Assembly (NCBI RefSeq): GCF_001677885.1 | Contig: NZ_LOCQ01000057.1 | Location: forward strand, 62,001 to 126,000 | Length of the DNA: 64,000 bases | Direction of reading: 5' to 3' | Source: Janthinobacterium psychrotolerans | GTDB lineage: Bacteria; Pseudomonadota; Gammaproteobacteria; Burkholderiales; Burkholderiaceae_D | Shown here: in pieces, positions 17,672 through 26,087 of the stretch | Layout of the letters: each line of letters opens with the position of its first letter | How positions within the stretch are numbered: position 1 is the stretch's first letter | Program-made: the position numbers and the translations under genes | Notes under the pieces: model-generated | Told to the model about the DNA's origin: nothing | The model's input: only the letters and a program-made list of their open reading frames with translations | Databases searched by the model: none

Positions 17672-17831
17672 GGTGATCCTTTCGCTCGCCGCATGGCGAG
17701 ATGAGTGATGAACAAAATAATTGGCGGCACGGCTCCACCAGGGTGCGCGGGCGCATCCTGCTGCAGGCAACGATTCAGTGTTGGGCCGGGCCGCCGTCAG
17801 GCGGCGCCTGGTTCAGGCGCTGGAGCTCAGC

Positions 17832-19055
17832 TCAGCTCCAGGGGCCGAGATAGGTCTCGCCCAGGAAGCTGTCGGACGCGGCCGGCACGGTGTCGGGCCA
17901 GTGCTGCGGGTCGATCACGGGCCGCAGCGCGGCCGGGCGCGGCCGGCCATCCCAGCCGACCTGCTCCATGTAGTAATAGAGCTGGATCGCAAAGCCGTCC
18001 GGGTCGAGGGCGAAGGCGCAATAATCGATGCCGGGAAACAGTTCGGGCGGCAGCATCTTGATCGTCACGCCCTGGTTTTTCAGGAAAGCAACCGCGTCGC
18101 GCAGTTGCTGGTAATTGGCGACCTGCATGCCGAAGGAAAACAAGGTCGCGTGCGGGTTCAGGCCCAGTTCGGCGCGCAGCGCCATCGGATACAGCGCCAG
18201 CGAATGGTGTTCGGTATTGGCGCGCAGGAACACGCAGCGGTGGCCGTTCCACACCACTTCTTCGGTGATCATCAGGCCCAGTTCGTCGCGGTAGAAGCGC
18301 AGCGACTGTTCCATGTCCTGCACGAACAGGCGCACCGGGCCGACGCGGGTCACCTTGTAGGGCCGGCCCAGCAGCACGCCGTCGACATTCCAGGTTTCCG
18401 GCATCGCTTCGTGCTGCTGCCAGCCGGTGCTGCCGTCGATGCCTTCGCGCACGCAGGCCTGCACTTCGGCATATTCGGACGGGTGAGGCAAGTCGGGCGG
18501 GCGCGTGTAGCGCACCTTGTGCATGCTGTAGGGCTTGCTTTGACCGTTCCAGCCGACCTGCTCGATGCCGTAATACAGTTCATTGACATGGCCGTCCGGA
18601 TCGAAGGGATAGACGTTCCAGTTCGAGCCGGGCAAGTCGCGCCCCGAGCGCTGGATGCGCATCTCTTTCTTGACGAACCAGTCGTGGCCGTCGACCACTT
18701 CGCGCAGGCTGCCCACCTGCCAGGTGATCTGGTTGGTCACCACTTCCGGGTAGTCGGCCGGAAAACCGTAGACGGCGTTGAGCACGCGGCGCGGGAAGAA
18801 CACGAAGGAATGGTGTTCGGTGCCATGGCGCGCAAAATAGCCGACATGGGGGCCATGCCTGGCCATCTCTTCTTCGGGCAGGCGGCCACCGAAATCGAGC
18901 ACATCGGAAATACGAAAGCCCAGCAGCTTTTCGTAAAAGTGGCGCGACACTTCCGGGTCGTGCACATTGATGCCGAAATGGCCCAGGCGCCGCACCTTGA
19001 ACGGGCGCGGCAAGGTCACGCCGCCGACCACGCAAGCTTGTTTTGTTGTATTCAT
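17832..19055 (-). CDS. Tandem-VOC protein, extradiol dioxygenase-like
   Basis: The 407-residue protein holds two vicinal oxygen chelate modules (about 20-170 and 233-370). They share the pairs RPFKVRRLG/RPYKVTRVG and IEQVGWNG/MEQVGWDG, so the halves look duplicated. The metal triad of type I extradiol dioxygenases is complete in the first module: His26, His81 or His82, and Glu159. In the second, the first His is Pro240 and the Glu is Gln358; only His283/284 remains. In classical two-domain enzymes the C-terminal module is the active one. Its ATG overlaps the regulator stop (ATGA). Ring cleavage is a reasonable inference, not proven. Confidence 0.82.
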   Translation of the reverse strand: MNTTKQACVVGGVTLPRPFKVRRLGHFGINVHDPEVSRHFYEKLLGFRISDVLDFGGRLPEEEMARHGPHVGYFARHGTEHHSFVFFPRRVLNAVYGFPADYPEVVTNQITWQVGSLREVVDGHDWFVKKEMRIQRSGRDLPGSNWNVYPFDPDGHVNELYYGIEQVGWNGQSKPYSMHKVRYTRPPDLPHPSEYAEVQACVREGIDGSTGWQQHEAMPETWNVDGVLLGRPYKVTRVGPVRLFVQDMEQSLRFYRDELGLMITEEVVWNGHRCVFLRANTEHHSLALYPMALRAELGLNPHATLFSFGMQVANYQQLRDAVAFLKNQGVTIKMLPPELFPGIDYCAFALDPDGFAIQLYYYMEQVGWDGRPRPAALRPVIDPQHWPDTVPAASDSFLGETYLGPWS

Positions 19056-19765
19056 CGACTGTCTCCTCTTGTTGTCAGGTCCGCCGACGACAGCTTGCCC
19101 AGCACGGCGGCAACGTTTTCGGCGGTACGAAAAATATGGTCATGCAACAGCGCCACCGCTTCGGCCTTGTTGCGCGACAACACCACTTCCATCATCTGGC
19201 CATGCTCGGCCGCCTTGTGGCGCGGTTCGACCCGGTGCTTGATCGACAGGCGGCGGTAGCGCTCGGACTGGTCGAACAGGGCCGAACTCAACTTCATCAG
19301 CTTGCCGGAGCTGCAACCGGCCAGCAAGGCCATGTGAAAATCCTTGTGCCGCACGGTCCAGTCCGCGTCCAGGGTCAGCGGCCCCTCGCCGTGGCGGCCT
19401 TCGATGCGCGACAACCAGTGAAACGCCGTGACGATATTGGCTTCCCACTGGTCGTCGCCGTGCTCGATCGATTCGGCCAGCGCCTCGCAATCGAGCATCA
19501 GGCGCAAGCGCGTCACGTCGCGCAGGTCTTTCACCGACACGGGGGCGGCGCTGAAACCGCGCCGCTCGTCGCTCACGACCAGACCTTCGACCACCAGCCG
19601 GCTCAGCGCTTCGCGCAAGGGGCTGCTGGAGACACCGAGGTCGCGCTGCAGCGTGTCGATTTTCAGCTTGACACCCGGTTCGTATTCGCACCGCAAAATT
19701 TTTCCTCGCAGCAACTGAAACGCCCGTTCGGACACTGGTACATCCATCAATTCTTTCGCTCCCAT
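19052..19765 (-). CDS. GntR-family (FadR/FCD type) transcriptional regulator
   Basis: The 237-residue protein has an N-terminal winged helix (SERAFQLLRGKIL through SSSPLREALSRLVVEGLV) and a C-terminal all-helical FCD ligand domain with candidate metal ligands in DFHMALLAG, EHGQMMEV and HDHIFRT. The start at 19765 follows a strong GAGGAG sequence; a longer frame exists but would begin upstream of the predicted transcription start. It is the first gene of the minus-strand catabolic operon and is divergent from the porin. Such regulators usually repress and are released by a pathway metabolite. Confidence 0.88.
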   Translation of the reverse strand: MGAKELMDVPVSERAFQLLRGKILRCEYEPGVKLKIDTLQRDLGVSSSPLREALSRLVVEGLVVSDERRGFSAAPVSVKDLRDVTRLRLMLDCEALAESIEHGDDQWEANIVTAFHWLSRIEGRHGEGPLTLDADWTVRHKDFHMALLAGCSSGKLMKLSSALFDQSERYRRLSIKHRVEPRHKAAEHGQMMEVVLSRNKAEAVALLHDHIFRTAENVAAVLGKLSSADLTTRGDSR

Positions 19766-19837
19766 GCAGTACTCCTCAACAGATTTGGCAAGGCCTACTA
19801 CATACCACTCTTCAAGCAATTTTTCAGCATTTTTCAG

Positions 19838-19866
19838 ATTATACTCAGACATTTCAATTTTGTGCA
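19838..19866 (-). promoter_or_regulatory. Promoter of the GntR-led catabolic operon
   Basis: On the minus strand a perfect -10 TATAAT (19843-19838) lies 17 bp from a -35-like TGCACA (19866-19861, four of six matches). The -35 sits inside the 18-bp palindrome, so binding there should block this promoter. Transcription would start near 19831, leaving a leader of about 66 bases before the GntR start. Confidence 0.55.
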
Positions 19867-19873
19867 CAAAATT
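19856..19873. promoter_or_regulatory. Perfect 18-bp palindrome, candidate GntR operator
   Basis: AATTTTGTGCACAAAATT is a perfect inverted repeat in the AT-rich divergent region between the regulator and the porin. Its TTGT...ACAA arms resemble operators of FadR-subfamily GntR proteins. It overlaps the -35 of the regulator operon and lies just upstream of the porin promoter, so one site could control both directions. Confidence 0.65.
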
Positions 19874-19878
19874 ATTTT

Positions 19879-19908
19879 TATACATAAGCCGTATTTTATG
19901 CATATAAT
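19879..19908 (+). promoter_or_regulatory. Porin promoter
   Basis: A perfect -10 TATAAT (19903-19908) is preceded at 18 bp by TATACA (19879-19884), which matches the -35 consensus at four of six positions. It lies about 95 bp upstream of the porin ATG and begins 5 bp from the palindrome. Confidence 0.5.
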
Positions 19909-20002
19909 TTAACTGCGCAGACCGAGTGCCGGTGGCCAGCAAGCCATCGCGACACGACGCTGCGTGCGGCACAACTACTTATAAAAACAATGGAGATCGA
20001 CA

Positions 20003-21055
20003 ATGAAACGTACCCTGTACGCACTGGCCCTGCTCGCCTCGGCCACCCCCTACGCCCTGGCCCAGGGCAATGTCAACATCTACGGCACCTTCGATGGCGG
20101 CGTGCGCAAGCTGACCAATAGCAATGCCGCAGGCGACAGCAAGCTGTCGGCAGGCTCGAACGGCACTTATCTGGCGAACCGCCTCGGTTTCACGGGCACC
20201 GAAGACCTGGGCGGCGACAATAAAATCAGGTTCATGCTGGAATCGGGCTTCAATACGGGCACCGGCGCGCTGGACAATGCCAATGGCGTGCTGTTCAACC
20301 GCGCCGCCTGGGTCAGCGTCGCCGGCAAATGGGGCAGCCTGATGGCCGGCCGCCAGTACACGGTGGCGTTTGCCGCGGCGCGCGACTATGAACCGTTCAC
20401 TTTCCGCTACATCAGCCTGATCCCGGTGGGCGGCGGCGCCGGCACCACCCTGCCGGCGGCGGCCATCGCGGCCGGCCTGGGCGCCTCGGCCACCAGCGGC
20501 ACGCGCTTCAATAATGACCTGCAATACCGGCTGACGACCGGGCCGGTGACGGTGATGGCCGAATATGCGGCCGGCGAGCAGGCCGGCAGCGTGCGCAATG
20601 GCGCCGCGCAAGCGGTCGGCCTGAAATACGCCGAAGGCCCGTTCAACCTGGGCGGCGCCTACACGCAAAAGAAAACCATTGCCGGCCAGGACAACATTTC
20701 CTGGACGGCTGGTGGCGGCTACCAGCTGGGCGACATGATCGTCAAGGCCGGCTACTCGAAAGAGCGGCAGCAGACGCCTGCCGCCGGCACCTACGCCAAT
20801 CAACTGGGCTGGGTCGGCCTGCTGTACCAGATCACGCCGAAGGTGGAACTGGCGGCGGCCTGGTATCAGACGCGCTATCGCCATACGGCCACGGGCGAGC
20901 GCGACTTCTTCATTATCAGTTGCCACTACGCCCTGTCCAAGCGCAGCCGCCTGTATGTCGACCTGGACCGCAATCTGTACCGCGGCGCCCTGGTGCCGGC
21001 CACCCGGCAAACCGGCCAGACCGGCATCACCGTCGGCTTGAGCCACAGTCTCTGA
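20003..21055 (+). CDS. Gram-negative porin (betaproteobacterial OmpC-like)
   Basis: The 350-residue protein has a signal peptide cleaved after ALA and begins its mature part with QGNVNIYGTFDGGVRK, the first strand typical of betaproteobacterial general porins. Loops such as RLGFTGTEDLGGDNK, AWVSVAGKWGSLMAGRQ and a C-terminal strand TGITVGLSHSL are also characteristic; it ends in Leu rather than the usual Phe. Trimeric outer-membrane diffusion channels of this family often lie next to catabolic clusters. Divergence from the GntR operon across a shared operator suggests it admits the pathway substrate. Confidence 0.92.
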   Translation: MKRTLYALALLASATPYALAQGNVNIYGTFDGGVRKLTNSNAAGDSKLSAGSNGTYLANRLGFTGTEDLGGDNKIRFMLESGFNTGTGALDNANGVLFNRAAWVSVAGKWGSLMAGRQYTVAFAAARDYEPFTFRYISLIPVGGGAGTTLPAAAIAAGLGASATSGTRFNNDLQYRLTTGPVTVMAEYAAGEQAGSVRNGAAQAVGLKYAEGPFNLGGAYTQKKTIAGQDNISWTAGGGYQLGDMIVKAGYSKERQQTPAAGTYANQLGWVGLLYQITPKVELAAAWYQTRYRHTATGERDFFIISCHYALSKRSRLYVDLDRNLYRGALVPATRQTGQTGITVGLSHSL

Positions 21056-21083
21056 TTTCTTTTACTTCACGCCAGGAACCACC

Positions 21084-21653
21084 ATGAAGCACGCCCCCCT
21101 CCCCCACGCCACGCCGGACTATGCCGGCACGGCCATCTTCCTGCACTGGCTGGCCGCACTGCTGGTGGGTGGCTGCTTTGCGCTGGGATGGCTGATGACC
21201 GATATTCCCGGCCTGACACCGACCAAGCTCAAGTATTTTTCCTGGCACAAATGGATCGGCCTGACCGTGCTGCTGACGATGCTGCCGCGCCTGCTGTGGC
21301 GTTTGCTGCGCACGGTGCCGGCCATGCCGGCGGGCATGGGACGCTGGCAGCGGCGCGCCGCCCACCTGGCCCATCTGGCGCTGTACTGCCTGCTGCTGGC
21401 GGTGCCACTGTCGGGCCTGCTGTACAGCCAGGCGGCCGGCGTGCCGGTGGTGCTGTTTGGCGTGCTCGACATTCCCGCCCTGATCGCCCCCGATCCCGGC
21501 TGGAAGGCGGTGCTGAAAAGCGCGCACTGGCTGCTGAACTACACCTTGCTGGCGCTGGTGTGCCTGCACGTACTGGCCGCGCTCAAGCACCAGTTCCTCG
21601 ACCGCGACAACTTGCTTTCCCGCATGTTGCCGTTTCTGAAGCACAAGCAATAA
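21084..21653 (+). CDS. Cytochrome b561-type membrane protein
   Basis: This 189-residue protein has four transmembrane helices with heme-ligand histidines in IFLHWLAALL, SWHKWIGL, SAHWLLNY and LVCLHVLAALKH. It matches bacterial b561 (CybB/YceJ) proteins, which are predicted to pass electrons between quinone and periplasmic acceptors. It is followed at 31 bp by two YceI genes on the same strand, a pairing seen widely in proteobacteria (yceJ-yceI). It starts 28 bp after the porin stop and might be read through from the porin promoter. Confidence 0.9.
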   Translation: MKHAPLPHATPDYAGTAIFLHWLAALLVGGCFALGWLMTDIPGLTPTKLKYFSWHKWIGLTVLLTMLPRLLWRLLRTVPAMPAGMGRWQRRAAHLAHLALYCLLLAVPLSGLLYSQAAGVPVVLFGVLDIPALIAPDPGWKAVLKSAHWLLNYTLLALVCLHVLAALKHQFLDRDNLLSRMLPFLKHKQ

Positions 21654-21684
21654 ATGGATGTGAACTTTTTTCAGGAGACCCCGC

Positions 21685-22239
21685 ATGACCTTCAATCTTT
21701 ATGGCGCCGCCGCGCTCGCCTTGCTGCTGCCGCTGGCGGCCGGCGCCCAGACGCCACTCGACATGCAAAAAAGCAGCATCGTCGCCGGCTTCAAGCAGAT
21801 GGGTGTGCCGCTGGACGGAAAATTCCAGAAATATGCGCTCGACATGCAGTTCGACCCGGCCAAACCCGAGCAGGCGCGGGTGCGCCTGGAAGTCGATGTC
21901 AACAGTTTTGATATTGGCGACGAAAGCTACAACCGCGAGGTGCGCAGCAAGACCTGGTTCAACGCGGCCGCGTTTCCGAAAGCCGTGTTCGTTTCCAGCG
22001 CGGTCAGGCAAACCGCGCCCGGCCGTTTTACGGTGCAAGGACAGCTGACCATCAAGGGCAAGACGGCCGAGGTGGTGATCCCGGTGCAGCTGAGCCAGGC
22101 AGGCAAGGCGTCGGTGTTCGACGCCAGCTTGCCGATCAAGCGGCTGCAATTCAATATCGGCGAACAGGAGTGGAAAGACACCTCGCTGGTGGCCGATGAA
22201 GTGACATTGAAACTGCGCCTGGTGACGGCGCCCAAATGA
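21685..22239 (+). CDS. YceI family periplasmic protein
   Basis: The 184-residue product has a signal peptide (MTFNLYGAAALALLLPLAAGA) and the YceI lipocalin-like domain: VRLEVDVNSFDIGDESYNRE (first part), TWFNAAAFPKAVF and the C-terminal LQFNIGEQEWKDTSLVADEV. YceI proteins bind polyisoprenoids such as ubiquinone precursors. The gene follows CAGGAGACCCCGC and is the first of two tandem paralogues after the cytochrome b561 gene. Confidence 0.9.
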   Translation: MTFNLYGAAALALLLPLAAGAQTPLDMQKSSIVAGFKQMGVPLDGKFQKYALDMQFDPAKPEQARVRLEVDVNSFDIGDESYNREVRSKTWFNAAAFPKAVFVSSAVRQTAPGRFTVQGQLTIKGKTAEVVIPVQLSQAGKASVFDASLPIKRLQFNIGEQEWKDTSLVADEVTLKLRLVTAPK

Positions 22240-22280
22240 GCTGTTGCCCTGACGCTATCGCACCCACAAGGAAAAACCAC

Positions 22281-22859
22281 ATGAAAACCATCCTGATCGC
22301 CGCCGCCCTGGCCAGCTCGCTGGCGGCGCCGGCACACGCCGCCGAGACCTATACCTTGCTGCCCAGCCATACCTATCCCAGTTTTGAGACCGATCACTGG
22401 GGCGGCATGTCGGTGTGGCGCGGAAAATTTACCAAAAGCAGCGGCAGCGTGGTGCTGGACCGCCAGGCCAGGACCGGCACCCTGGAGGTGACGGTCGAAA
22501 CGGCCTCGGTCGATGTCGGTCATGCGGCCATGAACGCCGTGCTCAAGTCGGCGCGCATCCTCGACGCCGAAAAATACCCGACCGCCGTCTACCGCGGCAG
22601 CAGCATGCGCTTCGACGGCGAACGCCCGGTGGAAGTGATCGGCGAACTGACCTTGAACGGCGTGACGCGGCCGCTCAAGCTGCAGATCGATTCCTTCAAA
22701 TGCATGCAAAGCCCGCTGTACAAGCGCGAAGTGTGCGGCGTGAATGCGTTTGCCAGCTTCAACCGCGCCGATTTCGGCGTGACAGTCAACCTGGACCTGG
22801 GTTTCAAGCCCGAGATCAAGCTGGCGATCCAGGCCGAAGGCTTGCTCAAGGTCGACTGA
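22281..22859 (+). CDS. YceI family periplasmic protein, second copy
   Basis: The 192-residue protein begins at the ATG after AAGGAAAAACCAC with a signal peptide (MKTILIAAALASSLAAPAHA). The YceI domain is complete, with TLLPSHTYPSFETDHWGG, AARMNA-like VGHAAMNAVLKSARIL and FASFNRADFGVTVNLDLG. Two cysteines (in FKCMQSP and REVCGVNAF) could form a disulfide seen in the classical YceI group. A 15-codon upstream extension overlapping the first copy is less likely because it would hide the signal peptide. Confidence 0.9.
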   Translation: MKTILIAAALASSLAAPAHAAETYTLLPSHTYPSFETDHWGGMSVWRGKFTKSSGSVVLDRQARTGTLEVTVETASVDVGHAAMNAVLKSARILDAEKYPTAVYRGSSMRFDGERPVEVIGELTLNGVTRPLKLQIDSFKCMQSPLYKREVCGVNAFASFNRADFGVTVNLDLGFKPEIKLAIQAEGLLKVD

Positions 22860-22882
22860 CGGCCGGCAGCGGCGGCGGTGAA

Positions 22883-23440
22883 TCAGGCGTGGATCGCGTG
22901 TTTCTTGACCCAGTCGACATAGCGCTGCATCCAGGCCTGGAAAAAGCCCAGGCTGGCTTCACCGATATTGCCGTGTTCATCGAACAGGCCGTCCTTGGCC
23001 TGGATAAACATTTCCGGCTGGCCCAGCAGTGGCACGTCGAGGTAGGCCAGCACATTGCGCAGATGCTGCTGCGCCATGGCCGTGCCGATGGCGCCGACCG
23101 ATACGCCCAGCACCGCGCCAGGCTTGCCGGCCCACACGCTCTGGCCGTAAGGGCGCGAGGCGTGGTCGATGGCATTTTTCAGCACGCCCGGAATCGAGCG
23201 GTTGTATTCGGGAGTGATGAACAGCAGGGCCTGGGCATCGGCGATCCCGGTTTTCAGGCGCAGCACGGAAGCGGCTTGGGCGCCGTCATCGTCCTGGTTG
23301 TACAGCGGCAGGTCGCCGATCTCGATATGCTTGAACGAAAATTCAGGCGGTGCCAGCTTGACGATGGCGTCCGCCAGCTGGCGGTTGAAGGAATCCTTGC
23401 GCAGGCTGCCGACGACGATTGCGACTTGGTATTGACTCAT
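22883..23440 (-). CDS. NADPH-dependent FMN reductase / chromate reductase family
   Basis: This 185-residue flavodoxin-fold protein contains the FMN phosphate loop VVGSLRKDSFNRQLAD, the ITPEYNRSIPGVLKNAIDHAS signature and the SVGAIGTAMAQQHLRN segment. Family members reduce quinones, azo dyes or chromate with NAD(P)H. The ATG at 23440 follows GGAGGATTA; a longer frame reads into the noncoding upstream region. It is convergent with the second YceI gene and stands alone. Confidence 0.88.
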   Translation of the reverse strand: MSQYQVAIVVGSLRKDSFNRQLADAIVKLAPPEFSFKHIEIGDLPLYNQDDDGAQAASVLRLKTGIADAQALLFITPEYNRSIPGVLKNAIDHASRPYGQSVWAGKPGAVLGVSVGAIGTAMAQQHLRNVLAYLDVPLLGQPEMFIQAKDGLFDEHGNIGEASLGFFQAWMQRYVDWVKKHAIHA

Positions 23441-23538
23441 GTAATCCTCCGGTGATGGTGAAAGAAAAGGCCTGTGGTGATGTTCACGACAGGCCCATCT
23501 TGCCATACAAGTATTGCCGGCGTCTGCACGCCAGAAGG

Positions 23539-24675
23539 TCAGGTGGCGCCTGGCGCAAGACCTGTATATATGCGGAAATACCGTCCGCCGAGATTGGTCA
23601 GCACTTCATAGCCGATGGTGTGGGCCATGGCGGCCACCGCATCGACCGGGTGTTCCGGGCAGATCAGGTCGACCAGCTGGCCCGGCGCGACCCGCGCGGC
23701 ATCGATATTGCTGACATCGAGCGTGATCGAATCCATGGAGATGGCGCCCACCTGTGGCACGCGCACGCCGTCGATCACGGCCACGCCCTGGTTGCTCATG
23801 CTGCGCAGCCAGCCGTCGGCGTAACCGACGGACACGGTCGCCACCACGCACGGGCCGGTGGCCGTGTAGCGGCAGCTATAGCCGACATGGTCGCCGGCAT
23901 TGATGCTGCGCGTCTGTATCACTTTTCCCTGCAGGCGCACCACCGACTGCAGCGGATTCGGTTCGCCCGCCTGCGGCGTGATGCCGTACAGGGCCGCACC
24001 GGGGCGCACCAGTTCAAAATGGTAGTCGGGCGACAGGAACACACCCGAGGAATTGGCCAGGCTGCAGGCGTATTGCGGCAGGCGCGCGCGAATTTCCAGG
24101 AAGCGCGCCAGCTGCTGGGCGTTGGCCGGATGATAGCGCTCGTCGGCGCAGGCCAGGTGGCTCATCAGGTACAGCACCTTGATGCCATCGAGAAAGTGCG
24201 CATCGGCCAGCCAGCCGTCGATTTCCTGCGCCGACATGCCCATGCGCGACATGCCCGTATCGACCTGCACGATGGCGTCCAGCTCACGGTCGAGCGCGGC
24301 GGCATGCGCGCGCCAGCCCGCCACCTGCGGCGCGCTGTTGAGCACCGGTGTCAACTCATGGCGCGTGAATTCGCCTTCCGTGCCGACCGGCGGGCCGTGC
24401 AGCACGAAGATCGATGCATCGGGCGCCAGATGCGGGCGCAGACTGATGCCCTCTTCCAGGTGGGCGACAAAGAAATGCCGGCAACCTTCCTGGTACAGCG
24501 CTGGCGCCACTTGCGCCGCACCGAGACCATAGGCATCGGATTTGACCACCGCCGAGCAGGCGGCCGGATGGGCGCGCTCGCGCAGCAGCCGGTAGTTGGC
24601 GCGCACGGCGCCGATATCGATCGTCAGGGTGGCGCCGCTGCGCGCTTGTGCCGTTACATTGTTCATCTTGGACAT
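23539..24675 (-). CDS. dadX: Alanine racemase, catabolic (DadX type)
   Basis: The 378-residue PLP enzyme has the lysine that binds the cofactor in AVVKSDAYGLG (about residue 45) and the catalytic-Tyr and C-terminal segments VSVGYADGW and GAISMDSITLDV. It interconverts L- and D-alanine. It lies six bases downstream of dadA, so the pair forms the D-alanine catabolic operon: the racemase makes D-alanine and the dehydrogenase deaminates it to pyruvate. A biosynthetic alr assignment is less likely because of this pairing. Confidence 0.92.
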   Translation of the reverse strand: MSKMNNVTAQARSGATLTIDIGAVRANYRLLRERAHPAACSAVVKSDAYGLGAAQVAPALYQEGCRHFFVAHLEEGISLRPHLAPDASIFVLHGPPVGTEGEFTRHELTPVLNSAPQVAGWRAHAAALDRELDAIVQVDTGMSRMGMSAQEIDGWLADAHFLDGIKVLYLMSHLACADERYHPANAQQLARFLEIRARLPQYACSLANSSGVFLSPDYHFELVRPGAALYGITPQAGEPNPLQSVVRLQGKVIQTRSINAGDHVGYSCRYTATGPCVVATVSVGYADGWLRSMSNQGVAVIDGVRVPQVGAISMDSITLDVSNIDAARVAPGQLVDLICPEHPVDAVAAMAHTIGYEVLTNLGGRYFRIYTGLAPGAT

Positions 24676-24681
24676 CAGGAA

Positions 24682-25971
24682 TTACGCCTCCGCATAGTGC
24701 AGCTTGCCGCGCCGCTCCCCGCCATTGTAGCGGCCCACGGACAGGTCGTCGGCCTGGATCGCCGGCTGTTTCGACGACATCAGATCGGCCAGCAATTGCG
24801 CCGAACCGCAGGACATGGTCCAGCCCAGGGTGCCGTGGCCCGTGTTCAGGTACAGATTGCGCAGCGGCGTGCGGCCAACGATGGGCGTGCCGTCCGGCGT
24901 CATCGGCCGCAAGCCGGTCCAGAACGTGGCCTCGCCGGTATTGCCGCCACCGGGGAACAGGTCGTTGACCACCATTTCCAGGGTTTCGCGGCGGCGCGGG
25001 TTCAGGCGCAAGTCGTAACCGGCGATCTCGGCCATGCCGCCGACGCGGATGCGGTCGTCGAAACGCGTCACCGCGATCTTGTAGGTCTCGTCGAGAATGG
25101 TCGAGACCGGCGCCTTGGCCGCGTTGACGATGGGCACGGTAATCGAATAGCCCTTCAGCGGATACACGGGAATGCCCAGCAAGGGATTGAGCAAAGTGCT
25201 CGAATAAGAACCCAGTGCCACCACGTAGGCGTCGGCTTTCACCACTTCGCCGCCGCACTGCACGCCGGCAATATTGTCGCCCTGCGTCAGCAGCGCGTCG
25301 ATCGCCACGCCATAGCGGAACTGCACGCCGAGGTTGACGGCCATCTCGGCCAGGCGCGTGGTAAACAGCTGGCAGTCGCCGGTTTCGTCGTTGGGCAGGC
25401 GCAGGCCGCCGAACAGTTTGTCCTTGACCGCTTCCAAAGCCGGTTCGGCGCGCGACAGCTGATCGCGCCGCAACACCTCGAACGGCACGCCGGCGTCGCG
25501 CAGCACGTCGATATCCTTGGCCGCGTCGTTATACTGTTTTTCAGTGCGGAACAATTGCATCGTGCCTTGCTGGCGGCCTTCGTAGCGGATGCCCGCGTCC
25601 AGACGCAGCGCCTTGAAGCAGTCGCGGCTATATTCGGCCAGGCGCACCATGCGCTCCTTGTTGACGGCGTAGGCTTCGGGGGTGCAGTTGCGCAGCATCT
25701 GCCACATCCATTTCAGCTGCGACATGCTGCCGTCGAGCGAGATCGACAAGGGCGCGTGGCGCTGCATCATCCATTTCACGGCCTTCAAGGGGATGCCGGG
25801 CGCCGCCCACGGCGAAGCGTAACCAGGAGAAATTTGCCCGGCATTGGCGAAACTGGTTTCCAGCGCCGGACCCGGCTGGCGGTCGATGACGGTCACGTCA
25901 TGCCCTGCCAGGGCCAGATAGTAGGCACTGGTGACGCCGATGACGCCGCTACCCAGAATCACGATACGCAT
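24682..25971 (-). CDS. dadA: D-amino acid dehydrogenase, small subunit
   Basis: This 429-residue membrane-associated flavoprotein has the FAD motif [17 protein letters not shown] at its N terminus and the family blocks [19 protein letters not shown] (in part) and [13 protein letters not shown] near the C terminus. It oxidises D-alanine and other D-amino acids to 2-oxo acids, feeding electrons to the respiratory chain. The ATG follows GAGGAAATT. It is divergent from an Lrp-type regulator, the usual arrangement for dad loci. Confidence 0.95.
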   Translation of the reverse strand: MRIVILGSGVIGVTSAYYLALAGHDVTVIDRQPGPALETSFANAGQISPGYASPWAAPGIPLKAVKWMMQRHAPLSISLDGSMSQLKWMWQMLRNCTPEAYAVNKERMVRLAEYSRDCFKALRLDAGIRYEGRQQGTMQLFRTEKQYNDAAKDIDVLRDAGVPFEVLRRDQLSRAEPALEAVKDKLFGGLRLPNDETGDCQLFTTRLAEMAVNLGVQFRYGVAIDALLTQGDNIAGVQCGGEVVKADAYVVALGSYSSTLLNPLLGIPVYPLKGYSITVPIVNAAKAPVSTILDETYKIAVTRFDDRIRVGGMAEIAGYDLRLNPRRRETLEMVVNDLFPGGGNTGEATFWTGLRPMTPDGTPIVGRTPLRNLYLNTGHGTLGWTMSCGSAQLLADLMSSKQPAIQADDLSVGRYNGGERRGKLHYAEA

Positions 25972-26087
25972 AATTTCCTCGATTTATTTTTAGGGCAAAT
26001 TGCCAGATTTACCGCTATGATATTGCCAAGTCCATAGTATATGTTCACGTATAAATCGAGATATTCAGCAAATAATCATAAAAATCC

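Noticed and set aside
19766-19972. N-terminal extension of the GntR regulator up to 19972
   Set aside because: It would start upstream of the predicted promoter and cross the palindrome, whereas GAGGAG directly precedes the ATG at 19765.
23419-26037. Plus-strand frame of 872 codons
   Set aside because: Antisense to dadX and dadA, both of which have full catalytic motifs.
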